Shown: positions 63,701 through 64,000 of the stretch, piece after piece | Numbering within the stretch: position 1 is the stretch's first letter | Layout of the letters: every line of letters starts with the position of its first letter | Origin: Thalassoglobus polymorphus | Lineage (GTDB): Bacteria; Planctomycetota; Planctomycetia; Planctomycetales; Planctomycetaceae | DNA length: 64,000 nucleotides | Assembly (NCBI RefSeq): GCF_007744255.1 | Contig: NZ_CP036267.1 | Coordinates: 2,173,500-2,237,499, forward strand | Direction: 5' to 3' | Notes under the pieces: model-generated | Told to the model about the DNA's origin: nothing | The model's database searches: none | Seen by the model: only the letters and a program-made list of their open reading frames with translations | Made by a program: the position numbers and the translations under genes

Positions 63701-64000
63701 TTATAAACCGGGCGCAACCGCAAGACACTTCAACACGTCTTGATCCCGGAGATACAGGCGACCGTTAGAAAGCGCTGGAAGCGCACGAACCGTGCCACGC
63801 AACGGACGTGCCTTTGACAGAACTTTCGTTCCAGCCGGACTCATCTCGGTTAAGAGAAGTTCGCCGTTCGTCTTGCAAATGAGAATTTTCCCGTCGGCTC
63901 CCAGAAGTGTGCCGTACCCGAAACTCTGCTTTGTCCAGAGGACTTTTCCGGTTGCGGCTTCCAGGCACTTCAAATCTGCGGGAGGAATATCGTCGCGACC
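63701..64000 (-). CDS. PQQ-like beta-propeller protein, C-terminal part (5' end outside window)
   Basis: The frame is open to the right edge (GRDDIPPADLKCLEAATGKVLW...). Propeller repeats of the PQQ/BamB type are visible: CLEAATGKVLWTKQSFGYG, GADGKILICKTNGELLLTEM and ALPALSNGRLYLRDQDVLKCL, with the Trp-docking WTK. It ends TAA at 63701. In planctomycetes such proteins are often exported and of unknown substrate. Domains upstream of the window cannot be seen. Confidence 0.8.
   Translation of the reverse strand, partial: GRDDIPPADLKCLEAATGKVLWTKQSFGYGTLLGADGKILICKTNGELLLTEMSPAGTKVLSKARPLRGTVRALPALSNGRLYLRDQDVLKCLAVAPGL

Overview
The window looks like a chromosomal segment from a member of the Planctomycetota, probably Planctomycetaceae-like and of moderate GC content. 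The evidence is the gene set rather than any marker gene: two large PVC-type CxxCH proteins (beta-propeller plus HEAT plus cytochrome c), a type I sulfatase, exported TolB-like, FG-GAP and BNR proteins, an MJ0042-type zinc-ribbon membrane protein, short operons separated by long spacers, and frequent GTG/TTG starts. Housekeeping genes are present (cysK, argB, argD, pgsA, rimI, thyX, mtnA, rpoD, tRNA-Arg), and there is no sign of a plasmid, a phage or a large genomic island. Layout: 1-5.1 kb carries the end of an alkaline phosphatase, a YdjM-like membrane protein, an exported unknown, cysK and a cupin. 5.1-8.8 kb is a nitric-oxide response cluster (quinol NO reductase, Rrf2 regulator with three Cys, small c-heme DUF3365 protein). 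9.1-15.5 kb holds a PVC cytochrome protein, a Y-family polymerase translationally coupled to a small SRAP-like protein, and a Tat-exported unknown. 15.6-24.7 kb holds tRNA-Arg, a TolB-like protein, an orphan ABC-2-like permease, a sulfatase, an M3 oligopeptidase, a second DUF3365 protein and a GT2 enzyme. 24.7-31.8 kb holds a BshC-like protein, rimI, argB-argD and an HTTM protein. 31.9-40.4 kb is dominated by an inverse-autotransporter-like beta-helix protein and a 1642-residue SGNH/propeller/PA14/cupredoxin/cytochrome fusion. 40.5-44.4 kb is an overlapping BNR/GT4/flippase operon. 44.8-55 kb holds pgsA, a CPBP protease, a ClC channel, a VWA membrane protein, PilZ, a lipoprotein and an FG-GAP cytochrome lipoprotein. 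55-64 kb holds a zinc-ribbon protein, thyX, glcE-like, mtnA, rpoD and the 3' part of a PQQ-like propeller gene. The most unusual signal lies between genes. Two families of very short TA-flanked inverted-repeat elements (MITE-like, no transposase) are scattered through the window. Family B is 77 bp in all five copies (one after removal of an inserted element), with ends GAAC(T/C)(G/A)(A/G)TCC. Family A is 96-101 bp in full copies, with ends GAGCA...TGCTC. At 23.7 kb an A element sits inside a B element; at 60.4 kb a B element sits inside an A element. In both cases the TA target duplication can be traced, which shows both families have moved. A elements lie at gene 3' ends: at about six genes the first base of the element completes or abuts the stop codon (TA+G = TAG). 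B elements lie mostly 38-87 bp upstream of start codons. Functional links inferred from context: NO sensing and detoxification (qNor, Rrf2, heme protein, cupin); arginine synthesis (argB-argD); envelope polysaccharide export and modification (BNR, GT4, flippase); and extracellular polymer degradation with c-heme/copper electron transfer (PVC cytochrome proteins, sulfatase). All assignments come from reading motifs; no database search was run.
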